64,000 nucleotides of DNA from Clostridium thermopalmarium DSM 5974. GTDB lineage: Bacteria; Bacillota; Clostridia; Clostridiales; Clostridiaceae. The position numbers and the translations under genes were made by a program. The stretch is from positions 1-64,000 of the forward strand of contig NZ_PVXN01000004.1 of assembly GCF_002995795.1 (NCBI RefSeq), written 5' to 3'. The notes beneath the pieces were generated by a model. The model worked only from the letters and a program-made list of their open reading frames with translations, searched no databases and was not told the DNA's origin. This document shows, in pieces, positions 44,098-52,853 of this stretch. Position 1 is the first letter of the stretch. The number at the start of each line of letters is the position of its first letter.

Positions 44098-44978
44098 ACA
44101 TATGTCATACCAGTGGGTTCTCCCCCTATGGATATGACTCTTTTATTCTCCTTTTCTACATGAGCTCTTATTAATAAATTATTATAATTATCTCCTACAT
44201 ATATATATTCTCCCACATTTATAATTCCTCTTGGCATTCCTCCTACATTAATTTTTCTTATTTCTTTGTAATTGTTAATATCAACTTTGCTTACGCTTCC
44301 GTCCCCAAAATTTGATACAAAACAATATGAAGTGTTTAAATACATGTCTACAGGATATTTACCTACTAGGATTTTATTAAGTAGCCTAAAATTTTTTAAT
44401 GATAAAACGCTTATATTTCCCCTTATATCAGCCCCCATATTACTCTCGCACACAAGAATATGTTCCCCGTCTACCGTGAATAAAGCCTTAGTTGGATAAG
44501 CTCCTACTCTTACTTGAATAATATTTTTTTTATCCTCCAAATCAAGTACAGTTATACTATCGCTTTCAAAATTTGATATAAGCATTAACTTCTTCTTTTT
44601 ATTAATATCTATGCTGTGAGGTAGATTGCCGCAGGGAATTTCCTCTTCCAATTTCCTGCAACTCAAATTAAATACCATTACATAATTTAACTCGCCGCAT
44701 ATAACATATGCTTTATTTTCATAAACTACTGCATCATTACAGTGCATGCCTATAAAATGGCTTTCTATTTCCTTGCCTTCTTTTATATCAACTATAGAAA
44801 TTGTATTGCTGTAGTTATTAGATATAATTAACTTATCGTTGTAAGTACATATTCCATGAGGTCCAACTTTATCCATACCGGATAACTTTAAAGAGATTTT
44901 ATTCTCTTCTTTAAACTCGCTTATATTTACCACAGATATATTATCTGAAGATGTATTGCACACAAATAAGCGACCCAT
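44094..44978 (-). CDS. YVTN-type beta-propeller protein
   Basis: The 294 residues consist of about seven repeats of 40 residues typical of the YncE/YVTN propeller family: FVCNTSSDNISVVNIS, IISNNYSNTISIVDIKEG, LISNFESDSITVLDLEDK, LVCESNMGADIRGNISVLSL, CFVSNFGDGSVSKVDINN. There is no signal peptide, unlike most bacterial members, so it is cytoplasmic or packaged into the spore. RBS GAGGGGGTGAGAAT precedes the ATG. A mother-cell-type promoter sequence lies just upstream. Ligand unknown. Confidence 0.8.
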   Translation of the reverse strand: MGRLFVCNTSSDNISVVNISEFKEENKISLKLSGMDKVGPHGICTYNDKLIISNNYSNTISIVDIKEGKEIESHFIGMHCNDAVVYENKAYVICGELNYVMVFNLSCRKLEEEIPCGNLPHSIDINKKKKLMLISNFESDSITVLDLEDKKNIIQVRVGAYPTKALFTVDGEHILVCESNMGADIRGNISVLSLKNFRLLNKILVGKYPVDMYLNTSYCFVSNFGDGSVSKVDINNYKEIRKINVGGMPRGIINVGEYIYVGDNYNNLLIRAHVEKENKRVISIGGEPTGMTYV

Positions 44979-44996
44979 ATTCTCACCCCCTCACAG

Positions 44997-45022
44997 TATA
45001 ATATGTAACTTCTTATAAATGT
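44997..45022 (-). promoter_or_regulatory. Possible sigma-K or sigma-E promoter of the propeller gene
   Basis: On the minus strand, AC at 45022-45021 and CATATTATA (45005-44997) are 15 bp apart, one short of the usual sigma-K spacing. The -10 also resembles that of sigma-E. It lies 18 bp before the ATG, inside a very short leader. Confidence 0.4.
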
Positions 45023-45109
45023 GAGATTAAAGGCATTTAACTTTCAAAAAATTTTTATTATGACTATATCTTTATTACCCCTACAATATATGGATGATAT
45101 AACTTTCCT

Positions 45110-45718
45110 CTATTTTTTAGAAATATATTTACTGCCTTCTATATAAAATCTCCATAAATAATCCTTTGCCTCCTCCGCATAATCAATGTTTATTCGCTTT
45201 GAATACACTGTATTAAACTTTTCTTTATTATCTAATATATATAATCTACTGCCGCATAAGTCCTCTCCATTTAATGTTTTGTCTATGTTCATGGCCATAC
45301 ATAGTTTTCCTGGTCCGTTGGTTAAATTCTTCTTTTGATAAGCAGTAAGTTCTTCATAACTCTTTTTATACCTATTTCTGCTCATCTCTTCTAATCCCTC
45401 TATAGGTTCTAATGCTCTAATAAGAACAGCCTGTGGTATGTCCATCTCCGAAGTTACTACATTTACGCAATAGTACATTCCATATATCTGAAATACATAT
45501 GTATATCCCCCTTCTTTGTACATAACTTCCGTTCTTACTGTTCTTCTTCCTCCATATGAATGTGCTGCTTTATCCTCTATCCCCATATAAGCTTCTACTT
45601 CTACTATTCTGCCAATAAGTTTATTTCCTTTATACTCATGAACAAGATATTTTCCCAATAATTCTTTTGCAACCTCTATTGCACTTCTTTTATAAAAGTT
45701 TCTTTCTAACTTTTTCAT
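45110..45718 (-). CDS. 3-methyladenine DNA glycosylase (AAG/MPG family)
   Basis: Removes alkylated purines from DNA in base-excision repair. The 202 residues are the usual bacterial length and carry the family blocks: FYKRSAIEVAKELLGKYLVHE, GRIVEVEAYMGIEDKAAHSYGGRRT (catalytic Glu in VEVEAY), YVFQIYGMYYCVNVVT, AVLIRALEPIEG and LTNGPGKLCMAMNID. A weak site (TAGCACATATG) precedes the ATG. Monocistronic. Confidence 0.95.
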   Translation of the reverse strand: MKKLERNFYKRSAIEVAKELLGKYLVHEYKGNKLIGRIVEVEAYMGIEDKAAHSYGGRRTVRTEVMYKEGGYTYVFQIYGMYYCVNVVTSEMDIPQAVLIRALEPIEGLEEMSRNRYKKSYEELTAYQKKNLTNGPGKLCMAMNIDKTLNGEDLCGSRLYILDNKEKFNTVYSKRINIDYAEEAKDYLWRFYIEGSKYISKK

Positions 45719-45834
45719 ATGTGCTATCCTCCAATTTATACCAAACTTTCTAAACTCTCTAAACTCTTACTCTGCTCTTTATAGCATTGGATTTTCATAA
45801 TAAAAATTCTCTAAAAATGAACTATTTTTCTTTA

Positions 45835-45862
45835 ACATTTGTTTATTATTTTACATATTATA
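45835..45862 (+). promoter_or_regulatory. Sigma-K-like promoter of the 51-residue Cys-rich protein
   Basis: AC at 45835-45836, a 17-bp spacer and CATATTATA at 45854-45862 match the sigma-K consensus, 68 bp before the ATG. Confidence 0.5.
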
Positions 45863-45930
45863 TAGTGATAGGACAAGCCGAGTGTACTATCTCCATAATT
45901 ATCTCCTAAAAAAAGAAAGGAGGTCTATAT

Positions 45931-46086
45931 ATGTCTGACTTACGCCCATACTCATGTTTTGATGATACTCTTTGGATAATAATTTTATTAATCATATTAT
46001 TCTGCTGCTGTGGCGGCTTTGGTCTAGGATTTGGCAGCTTCTGCGGATTTGGTTCATTTGCTCCAATCTTCTGCTGTTGCTGCTAG
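45931..46086 (+). CDS. Small Cys/Gly-rich hydrophobic protein, candidate spore protein
   Basis: A 51-residue gene with a strong RBS (GAAAGGAGG, 8 bp before the ATG) and its own terminator. After a short polar start (MSDLRPYSCFDD) comes a hydrophobic helix (LWIIILLIILF), then CCCGG, a Gly/Phe-rich run (FGLGFGSFCGFGSF) and a terminal CCCC. Nine of 51 residues are Cys. It resembles in size and style the short hydrophobic YjcZ-type sporulation proteins, though the Cys clusters differ. The sigma-K-like promoter supports a mother-cell role. Confidence 0.72.
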   Translation: MSDLRPYSCFDDTLWIIILLIILFCCCGGFGLGFGSFCGFGSFAPIFCCCC

Positions 46087-46103
46087 TAATCTAATTCAAT
46101 CTT

Positions 46104-46134
46104 TAAGCGGTATATTTATATAATATACCGCTTA
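46104..46134 (+). terminator. Terminator of the 51-residue gene
   Basis: TAAGCGGTATA and TATACCGCTTA form an 11-bp stem with a 9-nt loop. The tail is only mildly T-rich. Confidence 0.65.
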
Positions 46135-46247
46135 TCTATATATTTTTAAACTTAAATCATTTTATTTAAGTTTAAGATACTAGAAGAATAGCTTTTTTGG
46201 TGATATAATCAATTCAAATAGTAATTAGTTAAGGAGTGATGTATTTC

Positions 46248-47375
46248 TTGTTTAAAAATAAAAAAATACCTTATTTAAGCTTAATACCCATAATTTTAAT
46301 CACAGCATTGATTTTTAAACTCATCAATAATATTGAGTTTTTAGTCCAAAATTTACGGCTTATTATATCCATTTTAAGCCCATTTTTTTGGGCATTTGGC
46401 ATAGCATACATATTAAATCCTTTAATGACCTATATTGAGAAAAAGGCTAAATTTAAAAGACCACTGAGCATACTTTTAGTATACTTAATAGTTATTGGTT
46501 TTATAACACTTACAGTAACCATTGTTTCTCCTGCTATAGTTAATAATTTAGGGGACTTAGCTCAAAATATGCCTAACTATGTTAGAAAAACTCAAAACTG
46601 GTTTGATAACAATCTTTCAAGATTTAATTTGTATAATAATCAAAATTTGATAGACTATGCTCATAAAATTTTAGATGATATAACAGGCAAATTAACTACA
46701 TCCTTAAATTCTATTTTGAATTTAGCCTTAAATAAAGCTATTGATTTTACTTCATCATTTTTAAAAATGATATTTGGATTTATAATAGCCATATACATAT
46801 TAAAAGATAAAGAGATTTTTAAAATTAATTCAAAAAAGTTTTTATATGCAACTTTTAATGCTCCTTCAGTTAATTCCTTTTTAATTTTCCTTAATGAAGT
46901 AAACACTATATTTTCTAAATATATTATTGGAAAATTTATTGACTCGTTAATAATAGGTATTCTATGTGCTATTGGTCTCAGCATACTTAGAATCCCTTAT
47001 GCATTGCTAATAAGTTTAATAGTTGGAGTAACAAATATGATACCTTATTTTGGACCATTTATAGGAATGATACCTGGAGTTTTAATAACCTTGTTCTATA
47101 GTCCTATAAAAGCACTGTGGGTTCTTATATTTATTTTTGTTCTTCAACAGTTTGACGGCTGGTATCTTGGACCAAAAATACTAGGGGAACAGGTAGGTGT
47201 AAGTCCGTTCTGGATTATACTTGCTATAACTCTTGGTGGAGGTACATTTGGTGTACTTGGAATGTTCCTTGGAGTTCCATTTATAGCAATAGTTAAAACA
47301 ATGGTTGAAAGATTTGTAGATAAACGACTAAACAACAGAAATGCAAAAGATAAGTTAGAAATACGTAATAAATAA
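46248..47375 (+). CDS. AI-2E family transporter
   Basis: A polytopic membrane protein of the AI-2E/YdiK/YtvI superfamily. The most likely start is the TTG at 46248, 11 bp after AAGGAG; the ATG at 46239 is only 2 bp from that site. About eight helices are predicted. The family core occurs near residues 255-290 (LLISLIVGVTNMIPYFGPFIGMIPG) and 330 (LGGGTFGVLGMFLGVPFIAI). The central part (100-150) is the soluble segment. Members export signalling molecules or ions, or support spore development (YtvI). The substrate here is unknown. Confidence 0.9.
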   Translation: MFKNKKIPYLSLIPIILITALIFKLINNIEFLVQNLRLIISILSPFFWAFGIAYILNPLMTYIEKKAKFKRPLSILLVYLIVIGFITLTVTIVSPAIVNNLGDLAQNMPNYVRKTQNWFDNNLSRFNLYNNQNLIDYAHKILDDITGKLTTSLNSILNLALNKAIDFTSSFLKMIFGFIIAIYILKDKEIFKINSKKFLYATFNAPSVNSFLIFLNEVNTIFSKYIIGKFIDSLIIGILCAIGLSILRIPYALLISLIVGVTNMIPYFGPFIGMIPGVLITLFYSPIKALWVLIFIFVLQQFDGWYLGPKILGEQVGVSPFWIILAITLGGGTFGVLGMFLGVPFIAIVKTMVERFVDKRLNNRNAKDKLEIRNK

Positions 47376-47389
47376 TCTCAACTATTTTA

Positions 47390-47445
47390 AATGCACAATG
47401 GACAATATATAAATTTCACCAATTTATCATTGTCAATTGTGCATT
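47390..47445. repeat. Inverted repeat after the AI-2E transporter gene
   Basis: Two 17-nt arms (47390-47406 and 47429-47445; AATGCACAATGGACAAT and its complement with one mismatch) flank a 22-nt loop. No T-run follows. Similar GCACAATTGACAAT-type palindromes are, from memory, scattered in clostridial genomes, so this may be a small dispersed repeat acting as a terminator. Confidence 0.55.
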
Positions 47446-47504
47446 ATTAATTATTTCATTCTTTCTTTTTTAAGCTAAAAACCTAACATTCTAACTTCTG
47501 ACAT

Positions 47505-48824
47505 TTAGCTCCCTTGGTTTGTTGTTATGATTTTTCTCATGTCCCCTATCATATAAAGAGAACCTGATATTAAAAGCAAATCTCCTTCATTACAATAGTC
47601 AATTCCTATTTTATACGCTTCTTCATAGTTTTCAACTGCTTCACAGTTTTCATTGTACTTTTTTACAACCCCCATAAGCTCTGAAGCAAGTTCTGCTCTA
47701 TCACTATGAGGTGTAACACATATAACTTTTTTAGCCATAGGTGCAATAACTTTTACCATATCTTCCACTTGCTTATCTGATAATATTCCTAAAATTAGTA
47801 CCATATTTTTATATGATAAATAAGCATTTATACTTTCTTTTAGCTTTTTTATACCATCTATATTATGAGCCCCATCTATTACTACTAAGGGTTCTCTATT
47901 TAGGATTTCAAATCTACCTTTCCACTGAATATGTCTTAAAGCACTTAATATAGCCTTTTTTTCTATTTTTATACCCATTTTTATTAATTCTTCAACAGCA
48001 TAAACTACAGTTGCACAGTTCATAACTTGATGCTTTCCTAAAAGTGACAACTCTATATCATACTGTGAAACGTCTGTATTCACTATTACATTTTGCGTTA
48101 TGTATTTATCCACCTTAGAATCTATTTTACTTGAAATAATGGCCCTTACATTTTCTCTATATACCTTTACAAGTCTTGATTGCCTCTCTATGCAAATTTT
48201 CTCTATTACATCTTCTGCTTCTTTTTCCTGTGGATAGAGCACTATAGGAATTCCTTTTTTTATTATACCAGCTTTTTCATAAGCTATTTTTGATAGAGTA
48301 TCTCCTAAAATACCCGTATGATCATAACTTATAGAAGTAATTATGCTGAGTACTGGTGTTATCACATTCGTTGAATCTAACCTTCCTCCAAGACCTACCT
48401 CAATTACTGCAAAATCTACCTTCTTTTCATAAAAGTACAAAAGTCCTGCACAGGTTATTATTTCAAATTGAGTAGGATTATCATATCCAAGCTCTAGGAC
48501 TTTATCTACAGCCTCAGAAACCTTTGTAACAACCTTTGCTAAATCATCTTTAGGTATATTAACTCCATTTATCTGTATTCTCTCTTCAAATTCTTCAATA
48601 TAAGGAGATGTATACATACCAACTTTATATCCAGCTTCTTTTAATATAGATGAAATCATAGCAGTAGTAGAGCCTTTTCCATTAGTTCCTGCAATATGTA
48701 TGCATTTTAAATCTTTATGAGGGTTTCCTAAAAGCTCAAGTATTTTTTCTGTTCTAGAAAGTCCAAGCTTCATGCTGAATTTAGCTGCGTCTTCAATATA
48801 ATCTCTAGCCTCTCTATAGTTCAT
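47505..48824 (-). CDS. folC: Folylpolyglutamate synthase / dihydrofolate synthase
   Basis: Adds glutamate to folates (a Mur ligase-like enzyme). The ATG at 48824 follows GGGGAGAAGTGGA; the TTG at 48839 lies inside that site. The 439 residues show the P-loop HIAGTNGKGSTTAMISS, the omega loop MYTSPYIEEFEERI, VGLGGRLDSTNVI, SYDHTGILGDT, the substrate motif VIDGAHNIDGI and LISGSLYMIGDMR. It follows valS by about 95 bp with a terminator between them. Confidence 0.97.
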   Translation of the reverse strand: MNYREARDYIEDAAKFSMKLGLSRTEKILELLGNPHKDLKCIHIAGTNGKGSTTAMISSILKEAGYKVGMYTSPYIEEFEERIQINGVNIPKDDLAKVVTKVSEAVDKVLELGYDNPTQFEIITCAGLLYFYEKKVDFAVIEVGLGGRLDSTNVITPVLSIITSISYDHTGILGDTLSKIAYEKAGIIKKGIPIVLYPQEKEAEDVIEKICIERQSRLVKVYRENVRAIISSKIDSKVDKYITQNVIVNTDVSQYDIELSLLGKHQVMNCATVVYAVEELIKMGIKIEKKAILSALRHIQWKGRFEILNREPLVVIDGAHNIDGIKKLKESINAYLSYKNMVLILGILSDKQVEDMVKVIAPMAKKVICVTPHSDRAELASELMGVVKKYNENCEAVENYEEAYKIGIDYCNEGDLLLISGSLYMIGDMRKIITTNQGS

Positions 48825-48870
48825 TCCACTTCTCCCCAATTCTTTATTTAATCTCTAACTTTATTTTTTA

Positions 48871-48907
48871 AAAAACGCCAGCACCTTATCCTCATGCTGA
48901 CGTTTTT
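48871..48907 (-). terminator. Terminator between valS and folC
   Basis: AAAAACGCCAGCA and TGCTGACGTTTTT (48871-48883, 48895-48907) form a 13-bp stem with one mismatch, and both strands end in runs of T. Confidence 0.85.
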
Positions 48908-48918
48908 ATTGATCTAAG

Positions 48919-51561
48919 CTATTTTTTAAGATTTTCTATTCTCTTTATAACAGCTTCATACATTTCTTTATACTTTTTACCTTTTTCTCTTTCCTCATTG
49001 ACAACAGCTTCTGGAGCTTTACTTACAAACTTTTCATTTGCAAGTTTCTTTTCAACTCTAGCTATTTCCTTTTCTAGTTTTTCTTTTTCTTTATTTAATC
49101 TTTCTAATTCTTTTTCTATATCTACTAAATCTAAAAGAGGCATAAACATTTCTGCTCCTTTTGTAACTGCAGAAACTGAATTCTCTGGAACTTCATCTTT
49201 AGAATCTATAAATACAACTTCAGATGCTGAAGCTAGCTTTTCAAAGTAAATCTTTCCTTCTTCAAAAGCTTCTTTTCCTTCTGATGCATAAATTATAACC
49301 TTAGCCTTTCTTGAAGGTGGAACATTCATTTCTGCTCTTACATTTCTTAAAGCCTTAATAGCTTCTATAATGTAATTCATTTGTTCTTCTGTTTTGTCAT
49401 CCTTTAACTCTCCCTTATATAAAGGCCAAGCAGCAGTTACTATAGTCTTTTCTGAGTTTGGTAAATTTGTATATATTTCTTCAGTTATATAAGGCATTAC
49501 AGGATGTAATAATTTTAGTCCTGTTTGTAATACTTCATTTAGTACGTTTAGAACTATTCCCTTTGCTTTCTCATCTTCTCCATATAAAACTGGTTTTACA
49601 AGCTCAATATACCAATCACAGAATTCATTCCACATAAAGTCATATATCTTTTGTGCTGCAATACCAAGTTCAAATTTATCTATGTTCTCAGACACTTCTT
49701 TTACAACTGTATTAACTCTTGACAATATCCACTTATCAGCTATTGTATAATCTTTGCTGTCCTTATACTTATTCATTAATTCTTTATCAAGATTCATCAT
49801 TACAAATCTTGATGCATTCCAGATCTTATTAGCAAAATTTCTAGCAGCCTCAACCTTTTCTTCATAATATCTAATATCATTTCCTGGAGCATTTCCTGTA
49901 ATAAGCATAAATCTTAGTGCATCTGCTCCATATTTTTCAATTACTTCAAGTGGGTCAACTCCATTTCCAAGAGACTTAGACATTTTTCTTCCTTGACTAT
50001 CTCTAACTATACCATGGATTAGAACTGTATCAAATGGTATCTCCCCCATGCTGTGAAGTCCTGAGAATATCATTCTAGCTACCCAGAAGAATATGATATC
50101 ATATCCAGTAACTAAAGTATTTGTTGGATAAAAATATTTCAAATCCTCTGTTTTTTCTGGATAACCTAAAGTTGAAAATGGCCATAATGCTGAGCTAAAC
50201 CATGTGTCTAGAACATCTTCATCTTGCTTTAATTTTTCACTATTACATTTACTGCACTTTGTTGGTTCATCAATAGATGCAATTACTTCTCCGCAATCTT
50301 GACAATACCAAACTGGGATTCTATGTCCCCACCAAAGCTGTCTTGAAATGCACCAGTCTTGTATGTTCTCCATCCAATTAAAATAGATTTTTGAAAATCT
50401 CTCTGGAACAAACTTTATCTTTCCTTCTTTTACAGCCTTTATAGCAGGTTCTGCAAGAGGTTTCATCTTTACATACCACTGCTTAGAAGTTACAGGCTCA
50501 ATTACTGTGCCGCATCTATCATGAGTTCCAACATTATGAGCATGTTCTTTTACTTTTACTAAATATCCTTGATCTTCTAGGTCTTTTACAATAACTTTTC
50601 TTGCTTCGTATCTATCAAGTCCTGAATACTTCCCATAACCATCAGCTATAGTTCCATCTTGATTCATAATAACTATCTGTGGAAGATCATGTCTCTTTCC
50701 TACTTCGTAGTCATTAGGATCATGAGCCGGTGTTATCTTAACTGCTCCTGTTCCAAATTCCATATCAACATACTCATCTGCAATTATAGGAAGTTCTCTT
50801 CCTACAAGAGGTAATGTTAACTTCTTGCCTATTAAATGAGCATATCTTATATCGTTAGGATTAACTGCAACTGCTGTATCTCCAAGCATAGTTTCTGGTC
50901 TTGTTGTAGCAATTTCCAAATACTCGTTACTATCTTTAACAGGGTATTTTATATGCCAGAAATGTCCATTCTTCTCTTCATACTCTATTTCTGCATCTGA
51001 AATAGCAGTTTGACACTTAGGACACCAGTTAACTATTCTATTCCCTTTATAAATTAATCCTTCATTATATAAATCAACAAATACCTGTCTAACTGCTTTA
51101 CTTAGTCCTTCATCCATAGTGAATCTTTCTCTAGTATAGTCAGCAGAAATTCCAAGTTTTTTGTATTGTGTCTTTATTCTTTCTCTATACTTATCTGACC
51201 ATTCCCATACTTTTTCTAGGAAAGCTTCTCTTCCCATCTTTTTCTTCTCTAAACCTTGTTTTAAAAGTTCTTTTTCAACTTTAACTTCAGTTGCAATACT
51301 TGCATGATCTTCTCCTGGAAGCCATAATGTGCTGTAGCCCTGCATCCTCTTTGTTCTTATTAAAAAGTCTTGAAGTGTACCATCTAAAGCATGCCCTAAG
51401 TGAAGCTGTCCTGTTATATTTGGCGGTGGCATCATTATTGTATAAGGCTTTTTATTTTTATCCACTTCTGGAGTAAAGTATTTATTTTCTTCCCAATTTC
51501 TATAAATTCTCTCCTCAAATTCTTTAGGATCGTACGTTTTTGCAATGTTTACTTCCGACAT
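48919..51561 (-). CDS. valS: Valyl-tRNA synthetase
   Basis: A class I synthetase with editing of Thr-tRNA-Val. The 880 residues show the HIGH motif as [15 protein letters not shown] near 46-60, the editing domain with [17 protein letters not shown], a zinc-type [15 protein letters not shown] pair (about 430-450), [12 protein letters not shown] (KMSKS) near 530, the anticodon domain ([14 protein letters not shown]) and a C-terminal coiled-coil arm ([15 protein letters not shown]). RBS GGAGGATAAATC precedes the ATG. Controlled by a Val T-box. Confidence 0.99.
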   Translation of the reverse strand: MSEVNIAKTYDPKEFEERIYRNWEENKYFTPEVDKNKKPYTIMMPPPNITGQLHLGHALDGTLQDFLIRTKRMQGYSTLWLPGEDHASIATEVKVEKELLKQGLEKKKMGREAFLEKVWEWSDKYRERIKTQYKKLGISADYTRERFTMDEGLSKAVRQVFVDLYNEGLIYKGNRIVNWCPKCQTAISDAEIEYEEKNGHFWHIKYPVKDSNEYLEIATTRPETMLGDTAVAVNPNDIRYAHLIGKKLTLPLVGRELPIIADEYVDMEFGTGAVKITPAHDPNDYEVGKRHDLPQIVIMNQDGTIADGYGKYSGLDRYEARKVIVKDLEDQGYLVKVKEHAHNVGTHDRCGTVIEPVTSKQWYVKMKPLAEPAIKAVKEGKIKFVPERFSKIYFNWMENIQDWCISRQLWWGHRIPVWYCQDCGEVIASIDEPTKCSKCNSEKLKQDEDVLDTWFSSALWPFSTLGYPEKTEDLKYFYPTNTLVTGYDIIFFWVARMIFSGLHSMGEIPFDTVLIHGIVRDSQGRKMSKSLGNGVDPLEVIEKYGADALRFMLITGNAPGNDIRYYEEKVEAARNFANKIWNASRFVMMNLDKELMNKYKDSKDYTIADKWILSRVNTVVKEVSENIDKFELGIAAQKIYDFMWNEFCDWYIELVKPVLYGEDEKAKGIVLNVLNEVLQTGLKLLHPVMPYITEEIYTNLPNSEKTIVTAAWPLYKGELKDDKTEEQMNYIIEAIKALRNVRAEMNVPPSRKAKVIIYASEGKEAFEEGKIYFEKLASASEVVFIDSKDEVPENSVSAVTKGAEMFMPLLDLVDIEKELERLNKEKEKLEKEIARVEKKLANEKFVSKAPEAVVNEEREKGKKYKEMYEAVIKRIENLKK

Positions 51562-51690
51562 GATTTATCCTCCTTTAATGTGTTATATAAATTTCTTATT
51601 TAAAATACACTCAAAATAAATTTAGTTTAAAGTCTATACCCTTTCTGCCTTAACCTTATTTTAGTGTTGTGTATACATTTTTTATAAAAC

Positions 51691-51947
51691 AAAAAAGCAC
51701 TGTTCATCCTAAAGGACGACAGTGCGCGTTACCACCTTAATTCTTGAAACATTTAAATATTCAAGCACTCATTAAATTAACGATGTGATCCACCGTCTTT
51801 ATCTACTCCTATTTCGATAAAGAAGCTCCAAAGCTACCTTCAAGATAATTCGTATGGAAAACTTTTCAGCCTACGAGTTTTCCTCTCTTTATAATACTCC
51901 TATATCTTTACTCCTCTTCTTCTTTGCTTTTTACATAAATTTAATTA
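51691..51947 (-). promoter_or_regulatory. T-box riboswitch, tRNA-Val specific (valS leader)
   Basis: The T-box sequence AAGGTGGTAACGCG is read on the minus strand at 51738-51725. It overlaps the terminator GCACTGTcgtCC/GGatgaACAGTGC followed by TTTTTTG. The specifier GTA (Val) is at 51837-51835 in the context GAAG-GTA-GC..GGAG. The tRNA-Val (TAC) gene in this window is the matching ligand. It accounts for about half of the 547-bp gap. Confidence 0.93.
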
Positions 51948-51953
51948 TTTTTT

Positions 51954-51981
51954 ATTATACCTTTATTTTTTTAACTGTCAA
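51954..51981 (-). promoter_or_regulatory. Sigma-A promoter of valS
   Basis: TTGACA (51981-51976), a 16-bp spacer and TATAAT (51959-51954), with exact hexamers. The remaining bases to 52108 hold no feature I can support beyond the short leader of the next gene. Confidence 0.8.
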
Positions 51982-52108
51982 GACTTTTCCTTATCTTTCA
52001 CTTATTCAATTCAAAAAGAATATTGTAATAATAGGAAAAAATTTTTTATAAATATATACTATCTCTCAATTCAGCTTCTTAAAATAACTAAAAAATGGGG
52101 TTATCGTT

Positions 52109-52645
52109 ATGAAAGACAAAGATATAGATCTCTTAGGGTTAGACCTTCAAGGCTCTAAATTAATTCATCGTGGCAAAAAAGAATTAATTTACCTAATGCC
52201 CGATAATAAAATAATAAAGTTCTGCAAAAATGTTGATGAATGCAGACGTGAATATCTTATATTGAGGTACTGTCAAAATAATAAATACTTTCCCAAAGTT
52301 TATTCATATAGAATGGGTTATATAATAAGAGAATATATAGATGGAGTGTGCTTGATTGATTATATAAAGAAAAACAGTTTAGATGAATCATTAGCCCTCT
52401 CATTAGTGGATCTTATTGAAAACTTTCAACTCCTTGGCTTTACACGTCTGGATACCGGCATTTCACATATATTCATAACCGAAAATGGGCAGTTAAAAGT
52501 GATTGGACTAAAAAACAATTATCATAGAAAAGAAAAATATCCTAAGCACATGATTTCAGGCCTTAGAAAACTTAAGGTTTCTAAAAAATTTTTTAAAATA
52601 TTAAAACATTCTAGGCCTGAATTATACGAAAAGTGGAAAAAATAA
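52109..52645 (+). CDS. Small protein kinase-like protein, probably a pseudokinase
   Basis: The 178 residues follow a reduced protein kinase layout. The N-lobe is GSKLIHRGKKELIYLMPDNKIIKFCKN with the candidate ATP-binding Lys in IIKFC, then the Glu of CRREYLILRY. The hinge is YIIREYIDGVCL. The catalytic loop reads FTRLDTGISHIFI where H-x-D....N is expected: the Asp is kept, but the His is Arg and the Asn is His. The DFG position reads VIGLKNN, losing the metal Asp. The C-lobe is very short. It resembles small clostridial and bacillar kinases of the YrzF type, but activity is doubtful. The start follows GGGGTTATCGTT. Confidence 0.65.
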   Translation: MKDKDIDLLGLDLQGSKLIHRGKKELIYLMPDNKIIKFCKNVDECRREYLILRYCQNNKYFPKVYSYRMGYIIREYIDGVCLIDYIKKNSLDESLALSLVDLIENFQLLGFTRLDTGISHIFITENGQLKVIGLKNNYHRKEKYPKHMISGLRKLKVSKKFFKILKHSRPELYEKWKK

Positions 52646-52669
52646 GGAAGCTATTTTAACTTCCTTATT
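52641..52669 (+). terminator. Terminator of the kinase-like gene
   Basis: AATAAGGAAG and CTTCCTTATT pair over 10 bp and are followed by TTTTACTT. It overlaps the stop codon. Confidence 0.8.
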
Positions 52670-52853
52670 TTACTTCAAATCATCAAGTCTAACTCATTTA
52701 TACTATACTTTGCACTTTAGAACTTACTCCAAGTGAAGTACTTTTCAACACAATTATTATTAAATTAAAAAGCAGCATGACTACTCACCCCTTTTAATCA
52801 TATAACATATATTATTTTATAACATAAAATATTTATTTAAGGGGGGAATAAAA

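Noticed and set aside
47390-47445. Inverted repeat considered as a MITE or insertion-sequence remnant
   Set aside because: There is no target duplication or transposase fragment nearby. A local hairpin or dispersed palindrome is the simpler reading.
52646-52853. Possible TPP riboswitch before the NMT1-like lipoprotein gene
   Set aside because: No CUGAGA or ACCUGA-type conserved segments are present.
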